Below are positions 8,709 through 18,927 of a stretch of 64,000 bases of DNA, one piece after another. The stretch comes from Phenylobacterium zucineum HLK1. GTDB lineage: Bacteria; Pseudomonadota; Alphaproteobacteria; Caulobacterales; Caulobacteraceae. Each line of letters opens with the position of its first letter. The stretch's first letter is position 1. A program made the translations under genes and the position numbers. Below the pieces are notes generated by a model that did not search any database, had not been told where the DNA came from, and saw nothing but the letters and a program-made list of their open reading frames with translations. The stretch covers positions 3,388,001 through 3,452,000 of the forward strand of contig NC_011144.1 in assembly GCF_000017265.1 (NCBI RefSeq), given 5' to 3'.

Positions 8709-8921
8709 TCAGACGCGGATGTCCAGGACGCCGCCCTTACGGGAATCCTTGATGGACTCGGCGGCCACGGCCGTGGCGGTCAGCTCGTTGACCTTCTCGG
8801 CGCTCTTCTCGGCGGCCTTGTCGGCCTTCTCGGAAGCGGCCGCCTTGGCGCGGCTGTTGTCGGCGGCGGGCGCGTAGAGCTGCGACGCCGCGGCCGACGA
8901 AACGGGGGAAATGCTAGACAT
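8709..8921 (-). CDS. small hypothetical protein, Ala/Lys/Glu-rich
   Basis: A 70-residue protein with no signal peptide or hydrophobic helix. The centre, roughly residues 22-50, is a charged Ala/Lys/Glu-rich stretch likely to form one long helix. The ends are Ser/Ala-rich (start) and GGVLDIRV (finish). A GGAG lies about 9 nt before the ATG, supporting translation. It is transcribed opposite to its neighbours and does not belong to the translation operon around it. I do not recognise the family and give no function. Confidence 0.6.
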   Translation of the reverse strand: MSSISPVSSAAASQLYAPAADNSRAKAAASEKADKAAEKSAEKVNELTATAVAAESIKDSRKGGVLDIRV

Positions 8922-9045
8922 TCTGGTCTCCAGCGACCGCTTCGCGGCCGATGGCGCCCGAAATAGAGCGTCTCGGATAACCCTGGTTTAAGTTACGGGG
9001 TGAATCCCGGGAAAGCATAACGCGGGTCTGCGAAGCGCCGCCGGC

Positions 9046-9074
9046 TTGCCTTTCGCGCCCCTTTCCCGTATTAG
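9046..9074 (+). promoter_or_regulatory. candidate promoter for rpmI-rplT
   Basis: TTGCCT at 9046-9051 and TATTAG at 9069-9074 are separated by exactly 17 bp. It lies about 90 bp before the rpmI start, placing a short structured leader (see 9087-9121) on the transcript. A promoter is expected here because infC is not adjacent and the upstream gene runs the other way. Confidence 0.45.
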
Positions 9075-9086
9075 CCCGCCCCTTCG

Positions 9087-9121
9087 GAACCGCCTGGCCC
9101 CAAGGCATGCCATGGCGGTTC
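9087..9121 (+). promoter_or_regulatory. 12-bp stem-loop in rpmI leader
   Basis: GAACCGCC (9087-9094) pairs with GGCGGTTC (9114-9121), and the stem continues with TGGC (9095-9098) pairing to GCCA (9109-9112). One T is bulged and the loop has 10 nt. It would form in the 5' leader of the rpmI-rplT mRNA, about 40 nt before the rpmI start. In other bacteria L20 (RplT) represses this operon by binding a structured leader. A similar role here is a hypothesis. Confidence 0.5.
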
Positions 9122-9163
9122 ATCAACACGACCAGAGGACGGGGTTTACGAACTCCGAGTGAA

Positions 9164-9364
9164 ATGCCGAAACTGAAGACCAAGTCGGGCGTGAAAAAGC
9201 GCTTCAAGATGACGGCGACCGGCAAGCTGAAGGCCGGCGTGGCCGGCAAGCGCCACCGCCTCATCAGCCACAACGGCAAGTACATCCGTCAGAACCGCGG
9301 GACCAAGGTGATGAGCGAGGCCGACGCCAAGATCATCAAGTCCTGGCTCCCCTACGGCCTCTAA
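9164..9364 (+). CDS. rpmI: 50S ribosomal protein L35
   Basis: L35, a 66-residue basic protein of the large subunit. [15 protein letters not shown] at the start and [19 protein letters not shown] at the end match the family, including the central KRHRLISH. The ATG at 9164 was chosen because it begins the conserved MPKLKTKS. An in-frame ATG at 9107 would add 19 unconserved residues and lies inside the leader stem-loop. The rplT gene follows after 13 nt, the universal rpmI-rplT arrangement. Confidence 0.97.
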   Translation: MPKLKTKSGVKKRFKMTATGKLKAGVAGKRHRLISHNGKYIRQNRGTKVMSEADAKIIKSWLPYGL

Positions 9365-9377
9365 GGAGAACTGACAG

Positions 9378-9734
9378 ATGGCTCGCGTGAAACGGGGCGT
9401 TGTCGCCCACGCCAAGCACAAGAAGGTTCTCGAGCAGGCCAAGGGCTTCTACGGGCGCCGCAAGAACACCATCCGCGCGGCCAAGGCCGCCGTGGACAAG
9501 GCCGGCCAGTACGCCTACCGCGACCGCAAGGTCCGCAAGCGCAACTTCCGTTCGCTGTGGATCCAGCGGATCAACGCCGCGGCGCGCCTGGAAGGCTTCA
9601 CCTATTCCCGATTTATCTTCGGCCTTGAGAAGGCCGGGATCGAGATGGACCGCAAGGTGCTTGCGGACATCGCCGGGAACGACCCCGCCGGCTTCAAGGC
9701 CATCGCCGACAAGGTTCGCGCCGCGCTGGCTTGA
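9378..9734 (+). CDS. rplT: 50S ribosomal protein L20
   Basis: L20, 118 residues, binds 23S rRNA early in large-subunit assembly. The sequence [25 protein letters not shown] and the central [18 protein letters not shown] are diagnostic. GGAGAA lies 8-13 nt before the start. In several bacteria L20 also represses its own operon through the mRNA leader, which makes the stem-loop before rpmI notable. A strong intrinsic terminator follows the gene. Confidence 0.98.
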   Translation: MARVKRGVVAHAKHKKVLEQAKGFYGRRKNTIRAAKAAVDKAGQYAYRDRKVRKRNFRSLWIQRINAAARLEGFTYSRFIFGLEKAGIEMDRKVLADIAGNDPAGFKAIADKVRAALA

Positions 9735-9770
9735 GGTCGCCTGGATCGTTCGATCCTGACGCTTTTGAAG

Positions 9771-9802
9771 AGCCCTCCGGCGCAGCCGCCGGAGGGCTTT
9801 TT
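9771..9802 (+). terminator. intrinsic terminator after rplT
   Basis: A 12-bp perfect GC-rich stem: AGCCCTCCGGCG (9771-9782) with its complement at 9787-9798, a CAGC tetraloop and a run of five T at 9798-9802. This is the clearest rho-independent terminator in the window. It lies only 48 nt before the pheS start codon, so it could also act as an attenuator for pheST. Confidence 0.92.
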
Positions 9803-9850
9803 CGTGGCCCTCTTCACCCCGTGAAGACGTAAGGCTAGGACACCCGTCCC

Positions 9851-10960
9851 ATGACAGACCTCACCCAACTCCAGGCCGGCCTCATCGGCCGGATCGAGGC
9901 CGCCGCCGACGTGGCCGCCCTCGAGGCGATCCGCGTCGAGGCGCTCGGCAAGTCCGGCTCGATCTCGGAAATGCTCAAGGGCCTGGGCAAGATGAGCCCC
10001 GACGAGCGCCGCGAGCAGGGCCCGAAGATCAACGGCCTGCGCGATGCGGTGGCCACCGCCATCGCCGAGAAGAAGGCGGCGCTCGAGGCCGCCGAGCTGG
10101 ACCGCAAGCTCGCCGCTGAGCGGGTGGACCTGACCCTGCCGCCGCCGCCCGAGCGCCGCGGCCGCGTCCATCCGACCATGCAGGTCCTGGACGAGATGAT
10201 CGCCGTCTTCGCCGAGATGGGCTTCGGCCTCGCGGAAGGCCCAGACATCGAGGACGACTTCCACAACTTCACCGCCCTGAACTTCCCGCCCAAGCATCCG
10301 GCGCGGGAGATGCACGACACCTTCTGGCTGCCGCAGAACGAGGCCGGCGAGCGCAAGCTGCTGCGCACCCACACCAGCCCCGTGCAGGTGCGGGTGATGC
10401 GCGGCACGAACGAGAAGCTGCCCGCCTGGATCGCCAACGGCCAGGCGCCGCCGATCCGCGTGATCGTGCCGGGCCGGGTCTACCGCTCGGATTCGGACGC
10501 CACCCACACGCCCATGTTCCACCAGCTGGAAGGGCTGGTGATCGACCGGAACATCCACATGGGCCACCTGAAGTGGACGCTGGAGACCTTCACCCGCCGG
10601 TTCTTCGAGGCCGAGGGCGTGGTGACCCGCTTCCGGCCGCACCACTTCCCGTTCACCGAGCCGTCCTGCGAGATGGACGTGCAGTGCGACCGCTCGGGCG
10701 GGTCGGTGAAGATCGGCCAGGGCAGCGACTGGCTGGAGATCCTGGGCGGCGGGATGGTGCATCCCAACGTGCTGAGGAACTGCGGCCTGGATCCCGACGA
10801 ATGGCAGGGCTTCGCCTTCGGCCTCGGCGTCGATCGCCTGGGGATGCTGAAGTACGGCATGCCCGACCTGCGCGACATGTTCGGGTCCGACGTGCGCTGG
10901 CTGGAGCACTGGGGCTTCTCGGCCTTCCAGGCGCCGAACCCGGCCACCGGCCTCAGCTAA
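9851..10960 (+). CDS. pheS: phenylalanyl-tRNA synthetase alpha subunit
   Basis: Catalytic alpha subunit of the (alpha-beta)2 class II enzyme that charges tRNA-Phe. The first 90 residues form the coiled-coil tRNA-binding arm. Class II motif 1 lies around [19 protein letters not shown], motif 2 around [24 protein letters not shown], and motif 3 in [17 protein letters not shown]. At 369 residues it is normal for alphaproteobacteria. pheT follows after 13 nt with a GGGAGAG ribosome-binding site between them. Transcription may come from its own short upstream space or by read-through of the rplT terminator. Confidence 0.98.
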   Translation: MTDLTQLQAGLIGRIEAAADVAALEAIRVEALGKSGSISEMLKGLGKMSPDERREQGPKINGLRDAVATAIAEKKAALEAAELDRKLAAERVDLTLPPPPERRGRVHPTMQVLDEMIAVFAEMGFGLAEGPDIEDDFHNFTALNFPPKHPAREMHDTFWLPQNEAGERKLLRTHTSPVQVRVMRGTNEKLPAWIANGQAPPIRVIVPGRVYRSDSDATHTPMFHQLEGLVIDRNIHMGHLKWTLETFTRRFFEAEGVVTRFRPHHFPFTEPSCEMDVQCDRSGGSVKIGQGSDWLEILGGGMVHPNVLRNCGLDPDEWQGFAFGLGVDRLGMLKYGMPDLRDMFGSDVRWLEHWGFSAFQAPNPATGLS

Positions 10961-10973
10961 GGGAGAGACGCAC

Positions 10974-13397
10974 ATGAAGTTCACCCTCTCCTGGCTGAAG
11001 GAGCACCTGGAGACCGACGCCACGGTCGAGCAGGTCGTCGAAGCCATGACCATGGCGGGGCTCGAGGTGGAGTCCGTCGAGGACCCGGCCGCCAAGCTCG
11101 CCAAGTTCACGGTCGCCAAGATCGTCGAGGCCGTGCAGCACCCCAACGCCGACAAGCTGCGGGTCTGCCAGGTCGACACCAAGGACGGCCGGCTGGAGAT
11201 CGTCTGCGGCGCGCCGAACGCGCGGGCGGGCCTGACCACCATCTACGCCCCGATCGGCGCCTATGTGCCAGGCAGCGGCATCACCCTGGAGCCGCGGCCG
11301 GTGCGGGGCGTCGTCTCCAACGGCATGCTCTGCTCGGCCAAGGAGCTGGAGGTGGCCGAGGAGTCCGACGGCATCGTCGAACTGCCCGAGGCCCTGCCGG
11401 TGGGCGCGAGCGCGGCCGAGGCGTTCGGTCTGGAGGCGGTGATCGACTTCGAGGTCACGCCGAACCGTCCCGACTGGCTGGGCGTGCGCGGCATCGCGCG
11501 CGACCTGGCGGCGGCGGGCCTGGGCAAGCTGAAGCCCGAGACCGTCCCGCAGGTGAAGGGGAGCTTCCCCTGCCCGGTGGAGATCCGGGTGGACGGGACC
11601 GCCTGCCCGGTGTTCGGCGGCCGGCTGATCCGCGGCGTGAAGAACGGCCCCTCGCCCGAGTGGCTGCAGAAGCGCTTGGCCAGCGTCGGCCTGCGCCCCA
11701 TCAACGCCCTCGTGGACATCACCAACTTCATCACCCACGACCGCGCCCGGCCGCTGCACGTCTACGACCGCGCCCTGATGGTCGGCGACGTGATCGAGGC
11801 GCGCCTCGGCAAAGGCCCGGCCGAGCCCAGCGCGACCGACGCGGCGAGCCCGGCCGCCCACAAGGACGAGCAGCTGATCGCCCTCGACGGCAAGACCTAC
11901 GACCTGACGCCGGAGATGAGCATCATCGCCGACGCCGACGGCCAGCGCCCGATCGGCCTGGGCGGCGTCATGGGCGGGGAGTCCACCGGCTGCTCCGAGA
12001 CGACCACCGACGTCTTCGTCGAGTGCGCCTGGTTCGATCCGATCGTCACGGCCCAGACCGGCCGGATCACGGGGATCAATTCGGACGCGCAGTACCGCTT
12101 CGCCCGCGGGGTCGACCCGCAGTCGGTGGTCCCGGGGCTCGAGCTCGCCACGGCGATGATCCTGGAGCTGTGCGGCGGCGAGGCGTCCGAGATCCGGCTG
12201 GCGGGCGAGGCCCCCGCCCCGCCCGCGCCGATCGCCTTCGACCGCGCCTACGTCAAGAAGCTGGCGGGCCTGGACCTTCCGGCCCAGCGCATCGACGCCA
12301 TCCTGACGGACCTCGGCTTCGAGGTCGCGGGGAACGCGGTCACGCCGCCCAGCTGGCGCCGCGACGTGGAGGGCAAGGCCGACCTCGTCGAGGAGGTGGC
12401 CCGCATCGCCGGCTACGACAACCTGCCGACCGAGCCCCTGCCCGAGGTCGCAACACCGGCCGGCGGGGTGCTGACCCTGCGCCAGCGCCGCCTGCGCGAC
12501 GCGCGGCGCAGCCTGGCGGCGCGCGGCTACTCCGAGGCGATCACCTGGAGCTTCATGCGCCGGGCCTTCGCCGAGCTGTTCGGCGGCGGCCAGGCCGAGC
12601 TCGTGCTGGCCAATCCCATCGCCTCCGATCTCGACTGCATGCGCCCCTCGGCGCTGGGCAACCTGATCGAGGCGGCGGCGCGCAACGCCCGCCGGGGCTT
12701 CCCCGACGCGGCGCTGTTCGAGGCCGGGCCGAACTTCCGCGGCGACGCCCCCGGCGACCAGTGGACGGCGGTGACCGCCCTCGTGGCGCCGCATGCGCCC
12801 AAGTCGTGGACCAAGACCGCGCCCGATCCGCTGTTCGCGCTGAAGGCCGACCTCATCGCCCTGCTGGACGAGCTGGGCGCGCCCCAGCTGCAGGTGGTCC
12901 AGGGCCAGAACAGCCCCTGGTGGCACCCCGGCCGCTCGGCCCGGCTGCAGCTCGGACCCAAAGTGGTGGTGGCGGAGTTCGGCGAACTGCACCCGCAGGT
13001 GCTGAAGGCGCTCGACGCCGAGGGTCCCATGCTGGCCTTCGAGGTGAACCTCGACGCCATCCCCGAGCCGAAGAAGAAGGGCCTCAAGACCCGGGCCGCC
13101 CTGGAGCTCTCGCCCCTGATGCCGCTGAAGCGCGACTTCGCCTTCGTGGTGTCGGCGGACACGCCCGCCGGCGACCTCGTCCGCCCGATCCTGGGGGCCG
13201 ACAAGCAGCTGATCGCCGACGTGCGGGTGTTCGACGTCTACCAGGGCCCGGGCGTGCCCGAGGGGCAGAAGTCGGTGGCGATCGAGGTCACCGTCCAGCC
13301 GCGGGAGAAGACCCTCACCGACGCCGAGATCGAGGCCCTGTCGGCCCGGATCGTGGCGGCGGCCGAGAAGGCCGCGGGAGCGAAGCTGAGGGGCTAG
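10974..13397 (+). CDS. pheT: phenylalanyl-tRNA synthetase beta subunit
   Basis: Beta subunit, 807 residues, needed for tRNA binding and editing of Tyr-tRNA-Phe. It starts [15 protein letters not shown], has an EMAP-type tRNA-binding domain at about 40-150 ([15 protein letters not shown] region, here [15 protein letters not shown]), then B3/B4 editing, B5 and core domains. It ends with the FDX-ACB anticodon-binding domain around [22 protein letters not shown]. An insertion rich in Ala/Ser/Asp around residue 285 ([16 protein letters not shown]) looks like a lineage-specific loop. Two hairpins follow the stop. Confidence 0.98.
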   Translation: MKFTLSWLKEHLETDATVEQVVEAMTMAGLEVESVEDPAAKLAKFTVAKIVEAVQHPNADKLRVCQVDTKDGRLEIVCGAPNARAGLTTIYAPIGAYVPGSGITLEPRPVRGVVSNGMLCSAKELEVAEESDGIVELPEALPVGASAAEAFGLEAVIDFEVTPNRPDWLGVRGIARDLAAAGLGKLKPETVPQVKGSFPCPVEIRVDGTACPVFGGRLIRGVKNGPSPEWLQKRLASVGLRPINALVDITNFITHDRARPLHVYDRALMVGDVIEARLGKGPAEPSATDAASPAAHKDEQLIALDGKTYDLTPEMSIIADADGQRPIGLGGVMGGESTGCSETTTDVFVECAWFDPIVTAQTGRITGINSDAQYRFARGVDPQSVVPGLELATAMILELCGGEASEIRLAGEAPAPPAPIAFDRAYVKKLAGLDLPAQRIDAILTDLGFEVAGNAVTPPSWRRDVEGKADLVEEVARIAGYDNLPTEPLPEVATPAGGVLTLRQRRLRDARRSLAARGYSEAITWSFMRRAFAELFGGGQAELVLANPIASDLDCMRPSALGNLIEAAARNARRGFPDAALFEAGPNFRGDAPGDQWTAVTALVAPHAPKSWTKTAPDPLFALKADLIALLDELGAPQLQVVQGQNSPWWHPGRSARLQLGPKVVVAEFGELHPQVLKALDAEGPMLAFEVNLDAIPEPKKKGLKTRAALELSPLMPLKRDFAFVVSADTPAGDLVRPILGADKQLIADVRVFDVYQGPGVPEGQKSVAIEVTVQPREKTLTDAEIEALSARIVAAAEKAAGAKLRG

Positions 13398-13408
13398 CCC
13401 CACGTCCG

Positions 13409-13441
13409 GCGGCTGGGTTTGCGCGAGGGCGGCCCAGCCGC
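13409..13441 (+). terminator. weak candidate terminator hairpin after pheT
   Basis: GCGGCTGGG (13409-13417) pairs with CCCAGCCGC (13433-13441) over a 15-nt loop. Just upstream a 12-bp palindrome, GGGGCTAGCCCC (13390-13401), covers the pheT stop. No T tract is present, so termination is only a possibility. Confidence 0.35.
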
Positions 13442-13453
13442 TAACTAGCCGCC

Positions 13454-13999
13454 ATGCCCAAGCTTCCCGAGACGATCCGCAAGCCCGCCGCCGAGCGCTG
13501 GCTGGAGACCGGCCTGTTCCGCGCCCGCTGGCTGATGGCCCCGTTCTACGTGGGCCTGGTGATCGCCCTGGGCGCCCTGCTGGTGGTCTTCGTCAACGAG
13601 GCCTGGCACGAGCTCTCGCACCTGACGTCCATGTCGCCCGAAGAGGCGATCCTGATGGTGCTGGCGCTGATCGACCTGTCGCTGGCCGGCAACCTGCTGC
13701 TGATCGTGATCTTCTCGGGCTACGAGAACTTCGTCTCGAAGATCGACACGGGCGACGACGAGGACCGGCCGGGGTGGATGGGCACGGTGGACTTCTCGGG
13801 CCTGAAGATGAAGCTGATCGCCTCGATCGTGGCGATCAGCGCCATCGCGCTGCTGCGGTCGTTCATGCAGCTCTCCGAGGGCGCGGAGATCTCGGACCGC
13901 ACCCTCGGCTGGCTGGTGGGCATCCACCTGACGTTCGTCGTCTCGGGCGTGCTGCTGGCCCTGATGGACTGGCTGGCGTCCAAGACGGACAAGCACTGA
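13454..13999 (+). CDS. YqhA/UPF0114 family membrane protein
   Basis: A 181-residue inner-membrane protein matching the TIGR00645/YqhA family. It has about four hydrophobic helices: APFYVGLVIALGALLVVFV, ILMVLALIDLSLAGNLLLIVIF, LIASIVAISAIALL, and the last around LVGIHLTFVVSGVLLALMDW. The segment FSGYENFVSKID is a strongly conserved family motif after helix 2. The function of the family is not established. The last three codons and the stop are part of an imperfect tandem repeat that continues into the intergenic space. Confidence 0.88.
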   Translation: MPKLPETIRKPAAERWLETGLFRARWLMAPFYVGLVIALGALLVVFVNEAWHELSHLTSMSPEEAILMVLALIDLSLAGNLLLIVIFSGYENFVSKIDTGDDEDRPGWMGTVDFSGLKMKLIASIVAISAIALLRSFMQLSEGAEISDRTLGWLVGIHLTFVVSGVLLALMDWLASKTDKH

Positions 14000-14066
14000 A
14001 CGTCCTCACCGCTGGGCAGCGAGGACTGGGCAAGCACTGAGCGGCCTCACCGCCTGGGCGGCGAGG
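13990..14066. repeat. imperfect tandem repeat (two copies, 41-bp period)
   Basis: CAAGCACTGAACGTCCTCAC starting at 13990 recurs as CAAGCACTGAGCGGCCTCAC starting at 14031, and the similarity continues to 14024 and 14066. There are about four mismatches and one inserted base over 35-36 bp. The first copy contains the YqhA-type gene's last codons and stop, so the duplication places a second stop-containing copy downstream. Each copy can form a small hairpin (CCTC...GAGG arms). It lies between convergent genes. Confidence 0.7.
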
Positions 14067-14073
14067 CGCCAGG

Positions 14074-14706
14074 TCAGAACGGCAGGACGTGCCGTTTGCG
14101 GCTGTAGGAGAGATAGCCCACGTTGGCGCCCAGGCGCAGGCCGACGCCAGCGCGGATCGGGGCCAGGGTGACGCCGCCGGCCTTCTGGTAGTTCACGCCC
14201 AGGCCGCCGACCAGGTAGGCCGAGCCCTCCACGCCCGGGAACCGCTGGAAGATCACCTCGGGCTCCCAGAGGTTGTAGCAGAGCGTGAAGACGCGCGAGG
14301 CGTTGCCGCCGAAGTCCCAGCCGGCGCTCGGCCCCTGCCAGAACACCTCCATCGGCTGGCGGTCCTTCATGTAGAGCAGGCCGCGGCCGTAGCGGGCGCC
14401 GAGGATGAACGAGCCCGAGCCCTCCTCGCCGGCGATGTAGGCGGTGGGGCGGCCGTTGTTGGCGAACAGCTTCTCGACCACGCCGCCGGCCGTCTCGGCG
14501 GTGACGCCCATGAAGTCGGAGACGCCGCGGACGATCTCGTCCTGGCTGTAGGTCTTGTCCTCGTTGCCGGCCGAATAGGTCGGCTGCGGCGGCACGGGCG
14601 TCGGCGGCCCCTGCGTGGCGGCCTCCTGCGCCCGCACGAGTCCGGGCGCAGCGAGGGGCGCGGCGAGGCTGGTCACCCCGGCGATGATGAGCGTGCGGCG
14701 GTCCAT
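14074..14706 (-). CDS. eipA: EipA family envelope integrity protein (DUF1134)
   Basis: A 210-residue periplasmic protein with a signal peptide (LIIAGVTSLAAPLAAPGLVRA) followed by a Pro-rich linker to about residue 45. The DUF1134 domain spans about 50-205 and contains YSQDEIVRGVSDFMGVTAE and GRGLLYMKDRQPMEVFWQGPSAGWDFGG. The Brucella EipA protein, of the same family, is a periplasmic beta-barrel-like protein needed for envelope stress resistance, and its gene is reported to be under CtrA control. A perfect CtrA box lies 67-81 nt upstream of this start, consistent with that. The name rests on family recognition. Confidence 0.88.
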   Translation of the reverse strand: MDRRTLIIAGVTSLAAPLAAPGLVRAQEAATQGPPTPVPPQPTYSAGNEDKTYSQDEIVRGVSDFMGVTAETAGGVVEKLFANNGRPTAYIAGEEGSGSFILGARYGRGLLYMKDRQPMEVFWQGPSAGWDFGGNASRVFTLCYNLWEPEVIFQRFPGVEGSAYLVGGLGVNYQKAGGVTLAPIRAGVGLRLGANVGYLSYSRKRHVLPF

Positions 14707-14772
14707 TGGGCGGCTTGCCTCCTTGAAGTTGCCAGCTCCCCGTCCCTTGGGCTCTCTGTGCGGCGCGTCAGT

Positions 14773-14787
14773 TTAATGGCGGATTAA
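14773..14787. promoter_or_regulatory. perfect CtrA box between eipA and lepA
   Basis: TTAA at 14773-14776, seven bases, then TTAA at 14784-14787 followed by CC. This matches the CtrA consensus TTAA-N7-TTAA exactly. The full site is the first of its kind seen in this very GC-rich window. It lies 67 nt before the eipA start (minus strand) and 70 nt before the lepA start (plus strand). eipA is the likelier target, by analogy with Brucella. Confidence 0.7.
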
Positions 14788-14857
14788 CCACCTTCGACGT
14801 GGCGCGACGCCGCGCGTCCTCGCGCGCTGCGCGGAATGTGCTAGACGCACGCGCGAC

Positions 14858-16663
<1,806 letters not shown>

Positions 16664-16688
16664 CCGCAGAGGTCAGCCGCGGCCCGGA

Positions 16689-16895
16689 TCAGATCTGGTT
16701 GTATTCCCCGCAGCGGCACTTCACGACCACGTCCCGCAGCTCGGACTGTTCGGGACCGGCGAGGATGAGCTCGTTGCACGCCCCGCAGCGGTAGGCCGCG
16801 GTCCCCTCCGCCGTATCGACGACCTCCTGGGCCATCATCACGGTGCGGCGGCCGACGAACAGGCCGGGGAAGGTACGCATGGGAACGGCGAGCAC
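16689..16895 (-). CDS. small zinc-ribbon protein
   Basis: A 68-residue protein. Two Cys pairs, CGAC near residue 38 and CRCG near residue 61, can hold one zinc in a ribbon fold; YRCGACNELILAGPEQSE resembles rubrerythrin/zinc-ribbon modules. GTG at 16895 was preferred to the internal ATG at 16880 because AGGAGT lies 5 nt before the GTG and 20 nt before the ATG. Function is unknown. It is convergent with lepA, ending 26 nt from the lepA stop. Confidence 0.7.
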   Translation of the reverse strand: MLAVPMRTFPGLFVGRRTVMMAQEVVDTAEGTAAYRCGACNELILAGPEQSELRDVVVKCRCGEYNQI

Positions 16896-17011
16896 GGGTT
16901 ACTCCTGTACGCAGGGGCTGCGACTTCGCATCGCACAATGATCCTGGCAAGCCTTCGTTGCAGCGCAGCGACAGGCTTCTTGAAAGTTTCACGAAGGCGC
17001 CGCCTTTCCGG

Positions 17012-17383
17012 TCAGCGGCGGACCGGCGGAACGGCCTTCCACAGCCACAGGACCAGGGCGAACAGCGCCAGGTACAGCGCCGTGAAGACCCACATCGGCA
17101 GGTCCCAGTAGATCAGGCCGTTGACGAGGCGCATGATCATCGGGTCCTCGGCCCCGCCGCCGGTCAGGCCGTCCTGCCAGAAAGTCAGGAAGCAGGCGCG
17201 GCCCAGGACGGCCTGGACGGCCACCACGACCCAGGAGGCGACGTGCAGCGCCCGCCACCAGCGTATGCGCGCCCAGGTCCAGCCCAGCCGCGCGCCGAGC
17301 GGTATTGCGAAAAGGCCCACGACGTTGAAGGCGATGACCGCCAGATGCAGGGCGAGGACCAGCTGGCCGAGGGCGGCGTTCAT
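17012..17383 (-). CDS. DUF2784 family membrane protein
   Basis: A 123-residue protein with about four hydrophobic segments: LGQLVLALHLAVIAFNVVGLFAIP, the helix around ALHVASWVVVAVQAVLGRACFL, YWDLPMWVFTALYLALF, and the final FALVLWLWKAVPP. The pattern HLAxIAFxxxG...RxLHxAS...CxLTxxQ...FYWDxPxWVFT is that of DUF2784, an uncharacterised inner-membrane family. No partner or reaction is known. Divergent from the Mut7-C gene, with 33 nt between their starts. Confidence 0.8.
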   Translation of the reverse strand: MNAALGQLVLALHLAVIAFNVVGLFAIPLGARLGWTWARIRWWRALHVASWVVVAVQAVLGRACFLTFWQDGLTGGGAEDPMIMRLVNGLIYWDLPMWVFTALYLALFALVLWLWKAVPPVRR

Positions 17384-17416
17384 GCCACGAGCCTAAGCCC
17401 CATGCGTTGAACCGCC

Positions 17417-17887
17417 ATGCGTTTCCTGTGCGACGAGATGCTCGTGCGCCTGGCCCGGCTGCTCCGGGCGGCGGGATACGACACCTACCTGGCCACGGAC
17501 GGCGAGGCGGACGCCGCGCTGCTCCGGCTGGCCCGCGACGAGGGCCGCATCCTCCTCACCCGCGACAAGCGGCTGGCGGCCGCGGCGCCCGAGTCGGTGC
17601 TGGTGGAGGGCCGCGGCGCGATGGCCGAGGCCGAGAGCCTGTCGCGCGCGGTCGTCCTGGACTGGAACTTCGCCCCCTTCACCCGCTGCGTCATGGACAA
17701 CGCCCGGCTGCGCCAAGCCTCGCTGGACGAGATCGACCGCATGCCCGAAAGCGCCCGGGCGGGCCGCGGCCCGTTCCGCGCCTGTCCGGCCTGCGGGCGG
17801 CTCTACTGGCCGGGCAGCCACGTGCGGCGGATGGGCGAGCGGCTGGAGGGACTTTCCAACGGCGCCCCATTGCCGCCGCAAGCTTGA
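17417..17887 (+). CDS. Mut7-C RNase domain protein
   Basis: A 156-residue PIN-fold-like Mut7-C (DUF82) protein. The N-terminal part, RFLCDEMLVRLARLLRAAGYDT, carries the conserved Asp6, and ILLTRDKRLA near residue 47 has further acidic/basic catalytic-site candidates. The C-terminal zinc ribbon begins FRACPACGRLYWPGSHVRRM with two Cys and a His. The family is predicted to be a metal-dependent ribonuclease, named after nematode Mut-7. Biological substrate unknown. The start 34 nt from DUF2784 is ATG. Confidence 0.85.
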   Translation: MRFLCDEMLVRLARLLRAAGYDTYLATDGEADAALLRLARDEGRILLTRDKRLAAAAPESVLVEGRGAMAEAESLSRAVVLDWNFAPFTRCVMDNARLRQASLDEIDRMPESARAGRGPFRACPACGRLYWPGSHVRRMGERLEGLSNGAPLPPQA

Positions 17888-17939
17888 CTAGAGAAGCGGC
17901 GTCCCGGACCTAGGGACAGACATTTCCGAGGAGCTCGCC

Positions 17940-18077
17940 ATGCGCAAACTGATCGTGCTCGCCGCCGCCGCGTCCGCGCTGCTGGTCGGCGCCTGCAACA
18001 CCGTCTCGGGCCTGGGCCGCGACGCCGAGGCCGTGGGTCGGGCCGTCACCGGCGCGGCGGAAGACGTCAAGCGCTGA
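17940..18077 (+). CDS. entericidin-family small lipoprotein
   Basis: A 45-residue lipoprotein. Residues 1-19, MRKLIVLAAAASALLVGAC, form a lipoprotein signal with lipobox L-V-G-A-C and Cys19 as the lipid-modified residue. The mature part NTVSGLGRDAEAVGRAVTGA is the entericidin A/B pattern. A strong GAGGAG lies 6 nt before the ATG. Entericidins are small envelope lipoproteins often controlled by general stress responses in alphaproteobacteria; regulation here is not visible. Confidence 0.85.
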   Translation: MRKLIVLAAAASALLVGACNTVSGLGRDAEAVGRAVTGAAEDVKR

Positions 18078-18134
18078 CGGAACCGGGCGGGCCTCCCGCG
18101 GTTCGGGTCTCGACACCGAACGAAGGAGGCCCCG

Positions 18135-18356
18135 ATGTCCACGTCCAAGCACCCCGCCCCCGGCGAGGCCCAGCCGCCCCGCGACGACCTCGAGGACGAT
18201 CCGGGCATCGGCGCCTCGCGCGGGACGACGATGGCCGGCGAGGATCCGCACATCCTGCGCGAGGAGGGCGAGAACACCGAGGAAGGCGACGTGGGCGAGG
18301 ACGCCGACGCGACCGGCGCGCCGAAGCCGCGGGACACCTACCGCACCAACCCATAG
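18135..18356 (+). CDS. small acidic hypothetical protein
   Basis: A 73-residue, strongly acidic, Pro/Gly/Glu-rich protein without hydrophobic segments, probably disordered. It has a near-perfect AAGGAGG ribosome-binding site 7 nt before the ATG, arguing for efficient expression. Recognisable stretches are DDLEDDPGIGASRGTTMAGEDP and EEGENTEEGDVGEDADA. I do not recognise a functional family. It lies 57 nt after the entericidin-type gene and may share its transcript. Confidence 0.7.
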   Translation: MSTSKHPAPGEAQPPRDDLEDDPGIGASRGTTMAGEDPHILREEGENTEEGDVGEDADATGAPKPRDTYRTNP

Positions 18357-18433
18357 CGGCGGTCGCGAAATAGCTGCGGCGGAACGCCCTCGCCTCTTTC
18401 GCCGCAGCTCCCGAAAGCGCATATGGCGGGCCC

Positions 18434-18829
18434 ATGACCGAGATCGTCCACCCGCTGCTGCGCTCGATCGGCCGCGGCCTGCGCCACAAGTGCCCTTCGT
18501 GCGGCGATGCTCCGCTGTTCCGGCGCTACCTGAAGGTGAACGAGGCCTGCCCCGCCTGCGAGCACCGGCTGGCGCAGTACCCGGCCGACGACGGTCCGGC
18601 CTATGTGACGATCCTGCTGACCGGCCACCTGATCATCGCCCCGCTCCTGCTGTTCCCCATCGTCTGGGAATCCGATCCGATCTACTCGGTGCCGATCATT
18701 CTGGGGTCCCTCACGATCCTGATGCTCGCGGCCCTGCCGCGCGTGAAGGGGGGCTGGATCGGCCTGATGTACGCCCTGGGGGTCAACGACCAGGACGCGC
18801 GCCTGCACACCGCCGACGCCGCGGACTAG
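18434..18829 (+). CDS. DUF983 family protein
   Basis: A 131-residue protein with an N-terminal zinc ribbon (CPSCGDAPLFRRYLKVNEAC and CPAC, Cys pairs near residues 20 and 40). Two membrane helices follow: YVTILLTGHLIIAPLLLFPIV and IILGSLTILMLAALP. This is the standard DUF983 layout, an alphaproteobacterial inner-membrane family of unknown role that often lies near cytochrome oxidase genes; no such genes are nearby here. ATG start; stop 18829. Confidence 0.87.
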   Translation: MTEIVHPLLRSIGRGLRHKCPSCGDAPLFRRYLKVNEACPACEHRLAQYPADDGPAYVTILLTGHLIIAPLLLFPIVWESDPIYSVPIILGSLTILMLAALPRVKGGWIGLMYALGVNDQDARLHTADAAD

Positions 18830-18927
18830 GCGCCGGCGCCGATTGGGGCGCGGTTCTCCGGAACCTCGACTGTGGCGCGCACGTTGGCAGCAACGGCGCA
18901 GGTCGGGGACAGCACGAGGAGAGCTGA

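Noticed and set aside
9107..9163. Upstream in-frame start for L35
   Set aside because: L35 proteins start MPKLKT; the 19-residue extension overlaps a leader stem-loop.
9731..9835. Leader peptide with Phe codons before pheS
   Set aside because: Only three scattered Phe codons, no run, and no clear ribosome-binding site; not a convincing attenuation peptide.
10953..13403. 816-codon open frame on the minus strand
   Set aside because: It is fully antisense to pheT, has low-complexity His/Arg/Gly composition and no family match; an artefact of high G+C.
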